Positions 1 through 9,047 of a stretch of 64,000 nt of DNA are shown here, piece by piece. Origin of the DNA: CAVURW01 sp963743595 (GTDB lineage: Bacteria; Verrucomicrobiota; Verrucomicrobiia; Methylacidiphilales; UBA1321); contig CAVURW010000259.1 of the NCBI GenBank assembly GCA_963743595.1, forward strand, positions 100,539 to 164,538, written 5' to 3'. Position 1 is the stretch's first letter. The number at the start of each line of letters is the position of its first letter. The position numbers were made by a program, and so were the translations under genes. The notes under the pieces were generated by a model, which made no database searches, had not been told where the DNA came from, and saw nothing but the letters and a program-made list of their open reading frames with translations.

Positions 1-463
1 CGCGAGCCGCTTCTTCGAATGTGATCGTCAGGTCATAGCGCAAATCAGCTCCGCGCCCACGACCGCTGCGATCTCCACCCTCTTGCTGAAAGCCGCCGCC
101 ACCGCCATCGCCGAAGATGTCGCCGAAGATGCCGCCACCCCCACGACCTCCGCCGAAGACCTCACGAAAGATCTCGAACGGATCTTGATGCATGCCGCCG
201 CCGGGGAAACCAGCGGGCATTCCACCGCCGGTATTGAACGCGTTATGGCCGTAACGATCGTACGCCGCGCGCTTTTCGGGGTTACTCAGCACTTCGTAGG
301 CCTCGCCCACTTCCTTAAATTTATCCTCAGCGGTTTTATCGCCTTGATTTTTGTCCGGGTGAAAGCGCATGGCCATCTTGCGATAGCCCTTCTTAATCTC
401 GTCTTCAGAGGAGCCCCGCTCCACGCCGAGAACCTCATAATAATCCCGTTTAGCCGCTGCCAT
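1..463 (-). CDS. dnaJ: Chaperone DnaJ (Hsp40), N-terminal part, cut by window edge
   Basis: Co-chaperone that stimulates the ATPase of DnaK and delivers unfolded clients. The visible 154 residues hold a full J domain (about residues 4-70) with the diagnostic HPD motif in RFHPDKNQG. A Gly/Phe-rich linker follows (about residues 72-140, with GGGRGGGG and GGGGGFQQ), then the start of the C-terminal substrate-binding region (LRYDLTITFEEA). The zinc-finger and C-terminal domains lie outside the window, so type I versus type II cannot be decided. The ATG sits two bases past the grpE stop, so grpE and dnaJ form one leftward chaperone operon. Confidence 0.95.
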   Translation of the reverse strand, partial: MAAAKRDYYEVLGVERGSSEDEIKKGYRKMAMRFHPDKNQGDKTAEDKFKEVGEAYEVLSNPEKRAAYDRYGHNAFNTGGGMPAGFPGGGMHQDPFEIFREVFGGGRGGGGIFGDIFGDGGGGGFQQEGGDRSGRGRGADLRYDLTITFEEAAR

Positions 464-465
464 AA

Positions 466-1062
466 TTAGCCCTCCCCTTCAGGTGATTTCGCTACAAATA
501 CGGAGGCCGGACGCAGCAGACGATCCCGCAATTTATACCCCTTACGAACCTGCGCCAGAACCGTGCCTTCCGGTAGATCTTTCGATTCCTGGTGGCCCAA
601 TGCCTCATGACGATGCGGGTCAAACGTCTGCCCCACGGCATCAATCGTCTCGATGCCCAACTCCTTCATCACTTGTTGAAATTGGCCCAGGACCATATCC
701 AGTCCCAGCGCAATCGACTTCGCGTCGGTCGCGGTCCGGGCGGCTGTCATGCCCATCTCAAAGTTATCCAGCACCGGGAGAATGCGCTCGAGAATACCCT
801 CGCCAGCGTACTTAACGGCGTCTTCTTTTTCACGCAGGATACGCTTACGCGAGTTGTCCCACTCCGCGCGATCACGCAGGAAGCGGTCTTTCAGCTCTTC
901 CAGCTCTTTATTGGCCTTAGCCGCCGCTTCTTCCGCCTCTTTAATCAACTGTGTGGCCACTACCGAAAAAACGGGCTCGTTTGTCGGCTCTGTAGGAGTC
1001 GTTTCGTTTTCGGTAGATTGTGTCGATTCTGAACCGTCTGTAATTTGATTTGTCTCTTCCAT
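466..1062 (-). CDS. grpE: Nucleotide exchange factor GrpE
   Basis: Releases ADP from DnaK and works with DnaJ in the heat-shock chaperone cycle. The protein has an acidic, Ser/Thr/Glu-rich N-terminus (MEETNQITDGSE), a long helical coiled coil (EAEEAAAKANKELEELKDRF) and the C-terminal beta domain ending in the family signature VRKGYKLRDRLLRPASVFVAK. I chose the ATG at 1062, giving 198 residues, the usual length. An upstream in-frame ATG at 1131 has an AAGGA very close to it and would add 23 residues unlike GrpE. dnaJ follows two bases later. Confidence 0.93.
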   Translation of the reverse strand: MEETNQITDGSESTQSTENETTPTEPTNEPVFSVVATQLIKEAEEAAAKANKELEELKDRFLRDRAEWDNSRKRILREKEDAVKYAGEGILERILPVLDNFEMGMTAARTATDAKSIALGLDMVLGQFQQVMKELGIETIDAVGQTFDPHRHEALGHQESKDLPEGTVLAQVRKGYKLRDRLLRPASVFVAKSPEGEG

Positions 1063-1166
1063 ACGTTTTATGCCTGTGAACCTTCGCCAGCAGGCGTAAA
1101 GCCATTTTGTGAAGCCATCGAATGTAATCATTCTTCCTTAGTTCGTCAAAGGGATCGCTAATTCTC

Positions 1167-1790
1167 TCACTTCAGGTGAGAGACGAAAGCCTCGAACAAT
1201 GCCCGATAAACGGGACCCTTCTCTGGATGATACTGCACGCCCACGCAAAACTCGTAGTTCTCACGACGCACCTGCTCGATGATTTCGTCGCCTTCATGCA
1301 CCGCTTCCACTTTCAACCCATCCCCCAGACGGTCAATCGCTTGGTGGTGAGAGCTATTTACCTTCTCAATACGAAACACCGGATTCTCCACCACGTAGCG
1401 GAGCTGTTGCACCTCTTGGTTTTTCAACTCCGGCTCTGCGTGGCCCGGAATGTGGAGCAGAAGCGTTCCGCCTAGAGCGACATTCAGAACCTGGTGCCCA
1501 CGGCACACTCCCAGGATCGGTAATCGCTTTTCCACCGCACGCGCCACGGCGGGGAATTCCCATGCATCCCGCGCGGGATCGCTGTCTTCCAGCACCGAGA
1601 AATCGGCGCCCGGCTGGTTTAAATATTCCTTAGAAATGTCCTCGCCGCCGGTCAGGAGCAGCCCCTGAATCTGGTCCCACGGAATCTCCTCCGCACGCGC
1701 ATCCCACAACCGCACCTCCGGATCAAACGCTACCGAGTCTTGGAACCGTTTCACATCTTTCTCACGCATCCACGTCGCTACATTTTTCAT
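1167..1790 (-). CDS. Class I glutamine amidotransferase-like hydrolase (peptidase C26 type)
   Basis: A 207-residue single-domain enzyme of the PuuD-like gamma-glutamyl hydrolase group, which cleaves gamma-glutamyl bonds in the cytoplasm. It shows LLLTGGEDI near residue 44, the nucleophile elbow GVCRGHQ with Cys near 96, the NSSHHQAID segment, and the His/Glu pair in QYHPEKG near 188-191. The catalytic triad is therefore complete. The true substrate cannot be read from sequence; gamma-glutamyl-GABA or another gamma-glutamyl compound is possible. It lies upstream of grpE in the same direction, separated by about 100 bases. Confidence 0.8.
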   Translation of the reverse strand: MKNVATWMREKDVKRFQDSVAFDPEVRLWDARAEEIPWDQIQGLLLTGGEDISKEYLNQPGADFSVLEDSDPARDAWEFPAVARAVEKRLPILGVCRGHQVLNVALGGTLLLHIPGHAEPELKNQEVQQLRYVVENPVFRIEKVNSSHHQAIDRLGDGLKVEAVHEGDEIIEQVRRENYEFCVGVQYHPEKGPVYRALFEAFVSHLK

Positions 1791-1867
1791 GGCAAGGCCT
1801 CCCCTTCATCCTAAATGAAAGCCCACTCCCCACGACATGTAAAGCGAACGCCGTTCGGGAAAGTGCT

Positions 1868-1900
1868 GCGCTGAGAGCAGCCGTCTGCTAAATCGGCAGT
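1868..1900 (+). repeat. Duplicated 33-base leader, copy 1
   Basis: The 33 bases directly before the start codon at 1901 recur before the start codon at 3814 (positions 3781-3813) with one mismatch. The segment contains CTGC and GCAG arms around TAAATCG, so it can fold into a small hairpin touching the start codon. Neither copy has a recognisable Shine-Dalgarno sequence. Conservation of non-coding bases equals or exceeds that of the genes, which suggests a recent duplication or a kept regulatory role. Confidence 0.8.
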
Positions 1901-3757
1901 ATGACTTACGTGATCATCGGGTGCCTCGCCGTAGGAGTTATCGGCACTATCTCGTGGAGGTATCTGTATAGATTTTATCACAGCGAGATCGGTTACCTGT
2001 TGAGGTCGCGTTATCGCTTTGGGGTCAGTAAATATTTATTTGAGGTCGTAGATCTGCCGAAAGGCTTCCCGAATTGCTCGTATAACAACTCTGCTGACGT
2101 GGGAACGTTAGGTGCGCATGTAGAGAGTCGGCCCAGCGTGGATCAAGCTCCGGGCGCGGTAAAACAACTGGCAAGGGCGATGGCGGCAGGTGCTTTCATC
2201 AGCGATTACGACACGGAATGGTTGTACAAAGGACGAGCTTCGTCGGCACCAATGCTTCTTAAACTTTTCTATAAATACAAACGAAGCAAAGATATAAAGG
2301 AAGAGAGACACAAAAGGGAGTTTGAGAGATTTCTTTGGATGCTCCAAGTGCCGCAAGCCTTTGGATGGGTTGTCAATTCATTAAAGGTAGAAGGAGAAGA
2401 GCGGGTGGAAATCCTAGGTGAACTTCAGAGCTTCGTTTCCTTCCGGCATGAGTACTCTCCCCTCATCTGCAATGACGACCTGAAAGCCCTTCTTATTAGC
2501 TTCGTTTCGGAAGCAGCCACACGCGAAGACGCACTAATAATTATTTGCAACCTTCAGCTTCCGGAAGCGGCAGAACTTATTCTGCAAGTGGCAAGTGAAC
2601 CCGGGAAATTCCCCCATCACTGGCCTCTAACGAAAATGAAATGGACTGCTGTTCAGGCGGAAAAGCTGATCGAGAGTATTGAGTCCAGACTGGGATCGGA
2701 AAGCGATGAGAAATCGGTTGAAAACCTGCTCGGCACCTTAGGGATTTGGGTCGATCAAGAAGCCCCGTCTGAGTTAAAGGCAAAGGCGATCTCTGTAACT
2801 GAAGCCTATTTCTTGAACCCACAGAATCCCTATCGGATGAAAGCGCTTGCGGCGCTTAAAAAGTCGGGATCAGAAGCTTGTCTTCAGGAAGCAGAACGCT
2901 TGGCATTTTCCGAAAAGAATGGCGACGCCTTATTCCTTTATGCTCGATTAGCTAAAGAACATATCCGGCCGGATTTTATTGATTTCTTAAACGCCCCCGG
3001 GCTTGGGTGGATCGTTTTGCAAACGCTTGCCAAATTACCTGAGGCTGCAATACCTAAAGAATGGATCGAACCAATCGCAGCGCTTTTGAAGGACCCAAAT
3101 TACCAAGAGGCGGCTGTGGCGGCCTTAGCTCACATGGGTCCCCCAGGATGGCAAGAGGTGAAGAAAGTTGTCCGCAAAGTGCCCACGTCGATTCTATGGA
3201 AAGAGCAGGGATTAACGCTGGAAAAGGCCGCTGATGATTTACTGAGACTAAAGCTTGTCGATCAACGTCCCGTGATTGATCCGAAGCTCGATATTCACGA
3301 TCCAGCTAACCTCATTTCTCTATTTTCCAGCATCATGCATTGCTTTGATGGGGAACATGATTTCATTCCGCCGCCACATCATGAGTTGGTCTTGAAGTTA
3401 TCAAAATGTTCGCGGGGAAAGCTGGAAGTGCTTCACCCTCAGCAACGACTTCGCAGCACAATTAATCCTATGGCGGGATTCATTGTTTTATTTCAACACA
3501 ATGGAAAATTGGTTCGGTTTTCCACCCATTTTTTGCATGACTGGTATGAGACGGAGTCCGTGATTTATTCTCTAAATAAATTATTGAAATTGGACGGACA
3601 CCATGAGCGATTTATCGGTGTCGACTGGGGTCATGGTCAAGTAGCCAGCTACGTTTTCGGTGAGAAATCGGCGGTAGAAACGTTTTCTGAGGAGTATGGA
3701 ATGAAACTAATCGTACAAAACGAAACGGGCTTTGAAGAGAACTACGATCTCGATTAA
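1901..3757 (+). CDS. Unknown large helical protein with N-terminal membrane segment, tandem copy 1
   Basis: I do not recognise this 618-residue family. Residues 4-24 form one hydrophobic segment (VIIGCLAVGVIGTISWRYLY), so it is probably anchored in the inner membrane. Most of the rest, about residues 80-480, is a run of amphipathic helices rich in Leu, Ala and Glu, with spaced motifs such as EAAVAALAHMGPPGWQEVKK. This looks like an alpha-solenoid (HEAT-like), which is an inference. The C-terminal 110 residues look more globular (FIGVDWGHGQVASYVFGEKS). The next gene is a close paralogue with the same leader. Nothing nearby suggests a pathway. Confidence 0.75.
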   Translation: MTYVIIGCLAVGVIGTISWRYLYRFYHSEIGYLLRSRYRFGVSKYLFEVVDLPKGFPNCSYNNSADVGTLGAHVESRPSVDQAPGAVKQLARAMAAGAFISDYDTEWLYKGRASSAPMLLKLFYKYKRSKDIKEERHKREFERFLWMLQVPQAFGWVVNSLKVEGEERVEILGELQSFVSFRHEYSPLICNDDLKALLISFVSEAATREDALIIICNLQLPEAAELILQVASEPGKFPHHWPLTKMKWTAVQAEKLIESIESRLGSESDEKSVENLLGTLGIWVDQEAPSELKAKAISVTEAYFLNPQNPYRMKALAALKKSGSEACLQEAERLAFSEKNGDALFLYARLAKEHIRPDFIDFLNAPGLGWIVLQTLAKLPEAAIPKEWIEPIAALLKDPNYQEAAVAALAHMGPPGWQEVKKVVRKVPTSILWKEQGLTLEKAADDLLRLKLVDQRPVIDPKLDIHDPANLISLFSSIMHCFDGEHDFIPPPHHELVLKLSKCSRGKLEVLHPQQRLRSTINPMAGFIVLFQHNGKLVRFSTHFLHDWYETESVIYSLNKLLKLDGHHERFIGVDWGHGQVASYVFGEKSAVETFSEEYGMKLIVQNETGFEENYDLD

Positions 3758-3780
3758 GAAGAGGGTGCTGGAAAGGTACT

Positions 3781-3813
3781 GCGCTGAGAGCAGCCGTCTG
3801 CTAAATCGGCAAT
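3781..3813 (+). repeat. Duplicated 33-base leader, copy 2
   Basis: Second copy of the segment at 1868-1900, differing by one base and again ending at the ATG. Together with the genes it defines a tandem duplication unit of about 1,913 bases. Confidence 0.8.
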
Positions 3814-5660
3814 ATGACTTACATCATCAGGCGCTTGTGGTTGGCGTATGCCTTTATCCGTATAACAATTAGCGCCTGTGTAGGTCTTGCGAGTTCCGAG
3901 GAGGAGGAAGGGCAGGAGGAGCACAGGGAGCGTCAAAAATACCTATTCGAGGTCTTAAATCTGCCCGCTGGTTTCCCGAACAATATAACGGATGACGCGT
4001 CCGACGTTGGAACCTTAGGCATCGTGCATGCGGAGAGTCGGCCCAGCGCGGATCAGGCTCCGGGCGCGGTAGAGCAACTGGCGAGGGCAATGGCGGCCGG
4101 TGCTTTCATCAGCGATTACGATACCGAGTGGTTGTATAAGGAACGAGCTTCCACAGCCCGAAAGCTTCTCGAAATTTATAGGGAATTCAAACAATCTGAT
4201 GATTTCAAAGAGAAACACGAAAGGGAGTTTCAGAGATTTCTTTGGATGGTCCAAGTGCCGGAAGCCTTTGAATGGGTTGTCAATTCATTGAAGGTAGAAG
4301 GAGAAGAGCGGGTGGAAATTCTAGGTGAACTTCAGAGTTTTGTTCGCTATCGACACACTTACTCGCCCCTTATTTGTAATGACGAGCTGAAAGCCCTTGT
4401 TATTAGCTTTGTTTCGGATGCAGCTACACGTGAGAACGCCTTATTAATCATTTGCAACCTTCAGCTTCCGGAAGCACCAGATCTTATTCTGCAGGTTGCA
4501 AGTGAACCCGGGAAATTCCCTTATTATTGGCCTCTAACGAAACTCAAATGGACGGACGCTCAGGCAGAAAAGATGATCCAGATCGTTGAACCCAGGCTGA
4601 GATCGGAAAGCGACGAGAAATCGGTTGAAAATTTGCTTGGCACGTTGGGTATTTGGGTCGATCAAGAAACTCCATCTGAAGCTAAGGCAAAGGCGATCTC
4701 TGTAACTGAAGCCTATTTCTTGAATCCACAAAATCCCTATCGAATGAAAGCGCTTGCGGTGCTTAAAAAGTCGGGATCCGAAGCTTGTTTTCAAGAAGCA
4801 GAACGGTTGGCTTTTTCCGAAAAGAATGCCGACGCCTTAATCCTCTACGCTCGCTTAGCTAAAGAGCGTACCCGACCAGATTTCATCGATTTCTTAAGCG
4901 CTCCGGGCCTGATGGCGATCGTGTTGAAAACGATTGCCGAGTTACCTGAGGCGGCAAGACCTAAAGAATGGATCGAACCAATCGCAGCGCTTTTGAAGGA
5001 CCCAAATTGCCAAGAGGCGGCGGTGGCAGCCTTAGCTCACACGGGTCCCAAAGGATGGCAAGAGGTGAAGAAAGTTCTTCCAAAATTGCCCAAATCAATT
5101 CTATGGAAAGAGCAGGGATTAACGCTGGAAAAAGCCGCTGATGATTTACTGAGGCTAAAGCTTGTCGATCAACGTCCCGTGATCGATCCGAAGCTCGATA
5201 TCCACGACCCTGCCAACCTCATTTCCCTATTTTCCAGCATCATGCATTGCTTTGATGGGGAACATGATTTCATTCCGCCACCACATCATGAGTTGGTCTT
5301 GAAGTTATCAAAATGTTCGCGGGGAAAGCTTGAAGTGCTTCACCCCCGCCAGCTTCTCCGCAGCAAAGCAAATCGTGAGGCAGGCTACCTAATCATTTTT
5401 CAGCACAATGGGAAATTGGTCCGTTTTAGTGCCCTCTCTATGGGTGACTGGTATGACGTCGGCTCTGTGATTTACTCACTAAATAAGTGCTGGAATTGGA
5501 TAGACACAAGGAGCGGTTTTTCGGGGTCGACTGGGGGCATGGGCAGGTAATCAGCCACTTGTTCGGGGAGAAATCCGCCCTAGAGGCGTTTGCTACGACG
5601 TACGGTTTAAGCGTATCTGTAGAAGAATACCACCGCTTCGTAGAAGACTACGATGACTAG
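3814..5660 (+). pseudogene. Unknown large helical protein, tandem copy 2, frameshifted near its 3' end
   Basis: Paralogue of the gene at 1901, with long near-identical stretches such as DPANLISLFSSIMHCFDGEH. The reading frame ends early at 5550 after an unrelated tail (CWNWIDTRSGF). Alignment with copy 1 shows one base missing near 5487. Restoring it continues the family C-terminus (GVDWGHGQ, LFGEKSALEAF) to a TAG at 5658-5660. It also differs at the N-terminus: the hydrophobic segment is weaker and an acidic run EEEEGQEEH is present. Either copy 2 is decaying, or a base was lost in sequencing. Other genes in this segment are clean, so I favour a real mutation. Confidence 0.75.
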
Positions 5661-5830
5661 CCCGAATCGATGGGACATTGCCAACAAAATTACTGCTCTT
5701 GACCGCCCCGATTCAAACCCGCCGCAAGAAAACGTGGCACCGGCTCAGGTGCGGCTCCGGCTTTACCAACAAGGACTGCCCTATCGCGAAGAAAAAGGGA
5801 CTACGGAAATGGTGAATCATAAGAAGCCTT

Positions 5831-6046
5831 CTACCTTGTAATTTTAATATTGACTGCCGTTTGTACTGTATTAAACGCTAGATCGAGCTTTTCAAGTTCT
5901 CTTTGGCTCTGATCAATCATCATAATAAGCATCAAATTATTTTCATCGCTCACGTCGAAACATATATACCTTGCTTTCGGAGTCGACTCAAATTTCCCCG
6001 AGCGAAATAGTTCATAGTCGCTTTGAGGATCGTCTTTCGATCCCAT
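5831..6046 (-). CDS. Small hypothetical protein
   Basis: A 71-residue acidic reading frame (MGSKDDPQSDYELF at the start, LEKLDLAFNTVQTAVNI near the end) between the solenoid pair and the deaminase. I recognise no family. Its composition looks like real coding sequence, but the only ribosome-binding candidate (AAAAGG) abuts the ATG. It could be the surviving C-terminal part of a longer gene. The rest of 5661-6145 shows nothing convincing. Confidence 0.35.
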   Translation of the reverse strand: MGSKDDPQSDYELFRSGKFESTPKARYICFDVSDENNLMLIMMIDQSQRELEKLDLAFNTVQTAVNIKITR

Positions 6047-6145
6047 CCTTTTGAAAAGCGATTGATAGACGATTTATTAATATGCCGCCCAGGCTATTAT
6101 GCGGATCGCACCTGTGGCGCTCAATTGAAGCGCGCCAGCGACGTT

Positions 6146-6652
6146 TTAAATGCCTCGGGCGGCGCGGAAAAGCTCCAGGCAACGTTCGCGTTCTACGGGG
6201 CCGACCACTTCACACGTGAAGTCGCTTTTCTTTACCATTTGCCGGGCATACGTATAAATTTGAGGCCAAAACTGGCCGGCATCATCCAGTGTAGCGCCAT
6301 AAACGACGCGGTCGATTTTTGCCCACAGTACGAGCGCCATGCACATGGGGCACGGCTCGCAGGTGGTGTAAAGCGTGCAACCGGGGAGGGTTCGGCTTTT
6401 GCGTTTTTTGCAGATTGTACGAATTGTGCACACCTCAGGGTGGCACGTGGGATCGTCGTTGGTGGGGCTGGCCACGACACGATGGAGACGTCGGCCGGAC
6501 TTGGAATCGACCAGTTCAGCGGCAAAAGGCGCGGGATGAAGGTGTTGCGTACCGGCGGTGAAGTCGGCGAGAACGCGAATGCGCTGGGCGTCTTCCAAGC
6601 TACGAAGGTCTTTAAAGACGGGCGATTTCGTACGGTTTTGACCGGCTTTCAT
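6146..6652 (-). CDS. Cytidine/deoxycytidylate deaminase-family zinc enzyme
   Basis: Zinc-dependent deaminase of the CDA/guanine-deaminase/TadA fold, about 168 residues from the ATG at 6652. The zinc site is HPE in CHPEVCTI and PCPMC in CEPCPMCMALVLWA. The general-acid Glu is present, but the usual HAE reads HPE. Downstream DRVVYGATLDDAG and the C-terminal helix ERERCLELFRAARG fit the nucleoside/guanine deaminase branch (GuaD-like) better than TadA, since the tRNA-binding basic tail is absent. The substrate is not decided by sequence. No clear Shine-Dalgarno sequence precedes the start. Confidence 0.75.
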   Translation of the reverse strand: MKAGQNRTKSPVFKDLRSLEDAQRIRVLADFTAGTQHLHPAPFAAELVDSKSGRRLHRVVASPTNDDPTCHPEVCTIRTICKKRKSRTLPGCTLYTTCEPCPMCMALVLWAKIDRVVYGATLDDAGQFWPQIYTYARQMVKKSDFTCEVVGPVERERCLELFRAARGI

Positions 6653-6983
6653 AAGAGACAATATAATCAGTTTAAGCGGGCCCGATCAGGAGGAACGGAG
6701 CGTGTGGGATCAGCTTGATAGAACAATGGACGCTTTTCTTTGGCACGGCTTCGGTTAGCACGGGGTATGCCATCGACCGAACCACCGACGAGACATTCGT
6801 TTCCGGGCGAGCTCTACATTTTTTCGAGCAAGCTCCTTTCCTCCTGAATCACGCAACTCTCTCTTCCGCAATGAACTACAAACGTTCTTCCGTAAATTCG
6901 GTTTTTCCGATCAAATCAATTCAATAAGCAACCTAATTTACCGCTTTGTTTCTCCTCTCATTTGGGGTATTTTTCCGCCGCAG
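6653..6983 (+). other. 331-base gap with an open but start-less frame
   Basis: No convincing gene is seen. On the plus strand, AGGAGG at about 6688-6694 precedes a GTG at about 6702 that opens only an 18-codon frame before TAG. After that TAG the same frame stays open for about 74 codons into the ATG at 6984 (for example RNELQTFFRKFGFSDQ and RFVSPLIWGIF). The stretch could be a longer, disrupted N-terminus of the 6984 gene or chance. Confidence 0.3.
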
Positions 6984-8489
6984 ATGCCGGAAGATAAGGT
7001 CTCCCCAAAAAACAAACCTCCCTCAGGAGGTCCCGTTCTACAAAATGCGGAGTTTGACCTTGAGGACCTAAACCGGACAATCTCTTTGCCCTTGAAACAG
7101 CGTCGCAATCAAAAGTCCCGCGGCCCACGCCCACCCATTCAGCAGCAACCGAAGCCCGTTGTTGCGGCGGTTGCGGCGCGTTCAGAAACAGCAACCTCTT
7201 TGCCCAGCGCGGTGCCCTCCTCTGCACCTGCGGTCGAACCGCAACAACCCGAGCCTATCTCGGTTGCCGAGCCGATTGCGCCGCTCGTTGTGGCACTGGA
7301 ACCGCCACCCACAGCAGAAACCATCGCCGCTGCCAGTCCATCCCCTGTCGTCGATGAACCCTCGAGTGAGTCCGTGAATGAGCCGGTGGAAACACCCGTT
7401 GAAGCCGCTAAACCAGAGATCACGGAAATCGCGAACCCTGCACTCGAACCCGCTCCAGCGGCAGCGAAATCGTCGACCCAGGAGCTTCCTGAGCGGCGTA
7501 AAACGGTGCTGAAGATCGAAGAGCAACCGGGCTTGGCTGCCGTGCTTGCTGAGCCGCAAGTGGAGCCTGAGGCCGAGCCGGTTGAAGAAGAAAAGCCGGT
7601 CCTTTATTACACCAACTCTCCCCGACGCGATCGAACCAAAGTGACCCAGGAGCTGCCGGAGGTGAGGGCTCCCGTGACGTCGACTACTTCGATTGCTGAG
7701 GCAACTGTTGAATCGAGCGCCGCAGCTCCCGTTGGCACGAGTATTGCGGAAGAGCCAGAGGCCGCGACCACCCTTGCAACACCCCCAGTCGCTGCTCCTG
7801 AACCGATCCCGCCCGTCGCCGAAAAACCTGTCGAACCTCAACGTGCAATCCAACCGTCGCCTCAGCCTGAGCCTGCTTCCATGAAATCATCCTCGCCTTA
7901 CACCTCACGTCCCGGCACCTCCCCGGCCAAGACTAATTCAGCGGCTGGAGGGTCGTCGCCTCGTAACCCAGTGGGCTTCTCGGATTATAAAGGAAATGTA
8001 GAGCGGCAGGCTAAGGAGCAGAAGTCATTCGGTAGCGTACTCAGCATCGTGGTCTATGTGTTGCTCGCGTTCGTCGTAACCACCGCCGGTCTCGCTGGTT
8101 ATGGCCTCTACATCCTGAAAGAGCAAGTCAGCGGACAAGCCTCTACGATCCATCAACTGCAGGACGACGAGAAGGTTACCACAGATGCACTTGCTTCGCG
8201 GATCGGCACCCTCGAGCAACAGCTGAAGGATTCCCAGGCGCAGGTGGATCGTCAAAACGAGGTGCTGCAACAGCAAGAGCAGAAGGTTAATCAGATTCTC
8301 TCCGATCTTCATACCGAAGCTGCTTTGCTGGTCACGGCCACCACCAGCATCGGTAACGCTGGGGCAGCAATCGCCCATGAAAAGAATTTGCGTCAAAATG
8401 AAGTGGATGACATTCGCGAGCACATTCGCCATCTGGACAGTCGGCTCTCCGATGTTCGTAACGACGTAACCAAGCTTCAGAACCCTTAA
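6984..8489 (+). CDS. Membrane protein with long Pro/Ala/Glu-rich cytoplasmic region and C-terminal coiled coil
   Basis: A 501-residue protein of no family I recognise. Residues 1-345 are low complexity, rich in Pro, Ala, Glu and Val, with two similar Arg-rich spots (DLEDLNRTISLPLKQRR and YYTNSPRRDRTKVTQELPE). One membrane helix follows at about residues 351-377 (SIVVYVLLAFVVTTAGLAGYG). A heptad-rich coiled coil then runs from about 380 to the end (LEQQLKDSQAQVDRQNEVLQQQ). The charge pattern suggests N-terminus in the cytoplasm and coiled coil outside. A structural or envelope-spanning role is possible. The next gene begins four bases after its stop. Confidence 0.65.
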   Translation: MPEDKVSPKNKPPSGGPVLQNAEFDLEDLNRTISLPLKQRRNQKSRGPRPPIQQQPKPVVAAVAARSETATSLPSAVPSSAPAVEPQQPEPISVAEPIAPLVVALEPPPTAETIAAASPSPVVDEPSSESVNEPVETPVEAAKPEITEIANPALEPAPAAAKSSTQELPERRKTVLKIEEQPGLAAVLAEPQVEPEAEPVEEEKPVLYYTNSPRRDRTKVTQELPEVRAPVTSTTSIAEATVESSAAAPVGTSIAEEPEAATTLATPPVAAPEPIPPVAEKPVEPQRAIQPSPQPEPASMKSSSPYTSRPGTSPAKTNSAAGGSSPRNPVGFSDYKGNVERQAKEQKSFGSVLSIVVYVLLAFVVTTAGLAGYGLYILKEQVSGQASTIHQLQDDEKVTTDALASRIGTLEQQLKDSQAQVDRQNEVLQQQEQKVNQILSDLHTEAALLVTATTSIGNAGAAIAHEKNLRQNEVDDIREHIRHLDSRLSDVRNDVTKLQNP

Positions 8490-8493
8490 CACC

Positions 8494-9033
8494 ATGGCAT
8501 CGGTCGAGTTCAAACGAGTTCTTTTTGAGTGGGGCGTTCGCTTCCAGCGAATTAAAGAGATTCTCTCGCCGAATACATGGGATGACCGGGAATGGCGGCA
8601 GTTTGCCCAAGCCTTGGCGCTGCTCGTGCGCGATCACGGCCGGAGTTGGATCATTGAACCCAACGTTTACTGGGATCTGCGCTGGAAATTGCAATGCGGC
8701 GGTGAATTGGTTTGCCAGATCGAGCACACGCCTGATGTGAAGACCTCGCTAGTCGTGGCGCAGAACGGCGGTTTTGCTTCAGAAAGCGGGAGTTACACCT
8801 GGATGTGGGCGGAATTTGACCCGAACGGTGATTTCGCTCGCGATCCCTATTTCGTGAACGGGACGTGGCGTGAGGCGCTTACGGCGCTCTTGATTCCACT
8901 GGACCGGCAATCGTCCTACCTATTGGCGGGTCGCGCCGAGACGCCCGATGCGCTGCTCTTGCAAGAAGGCGCACGCCCCAATGATGCGGCCTCTGTGCCG
9001 ATGCTCATGCCGTCGAAGACGCACAAGGCGTGA
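8494..9033 (+). CDS. Hypothetical cytoplasmic protein, co-transcribed with the coiled-coil membrane protein
   Basis: A 179-residue soluble protein, unrecognised. It is rich in Trp and aromatic residues (WDDREWRQFAQAL, YWDLRWKLQCGGELVCQIEH, GSYTWMWAEFDPNGDF) and ends in a loose Pro/Ala/Lys tail. There is no signal peptide or membrane helix. It starts four bases after the upstream stop, so the two genes almost certainly form one operon. Confidence 0.7.
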   Translation: MASVEFKRVLFEWGVRFQRIKEILSPNTWDDREWRQFAQALALLVRDHGRSWIIEPNVYWDLRWKLQCGGELVCQIEHTPDVKTSLVVAQNGGFASESGSYTWMWAEFDPNGDFARDPYFVNGTWREALTALLIPLDRQSSYLLAGRAETPDALLLQEGARPNDAASVPMLMPSKTHKA

Positions 9034-9047
9034 CGCCGGATGAGTGC

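Noticed and set aside
5653..5841. A 62-codon rightward frame after solenoid copy 2
   Set aside because: It starts inside the restored end of copy 2, has no ribosome-binding site and no family resemblance; probably chance.
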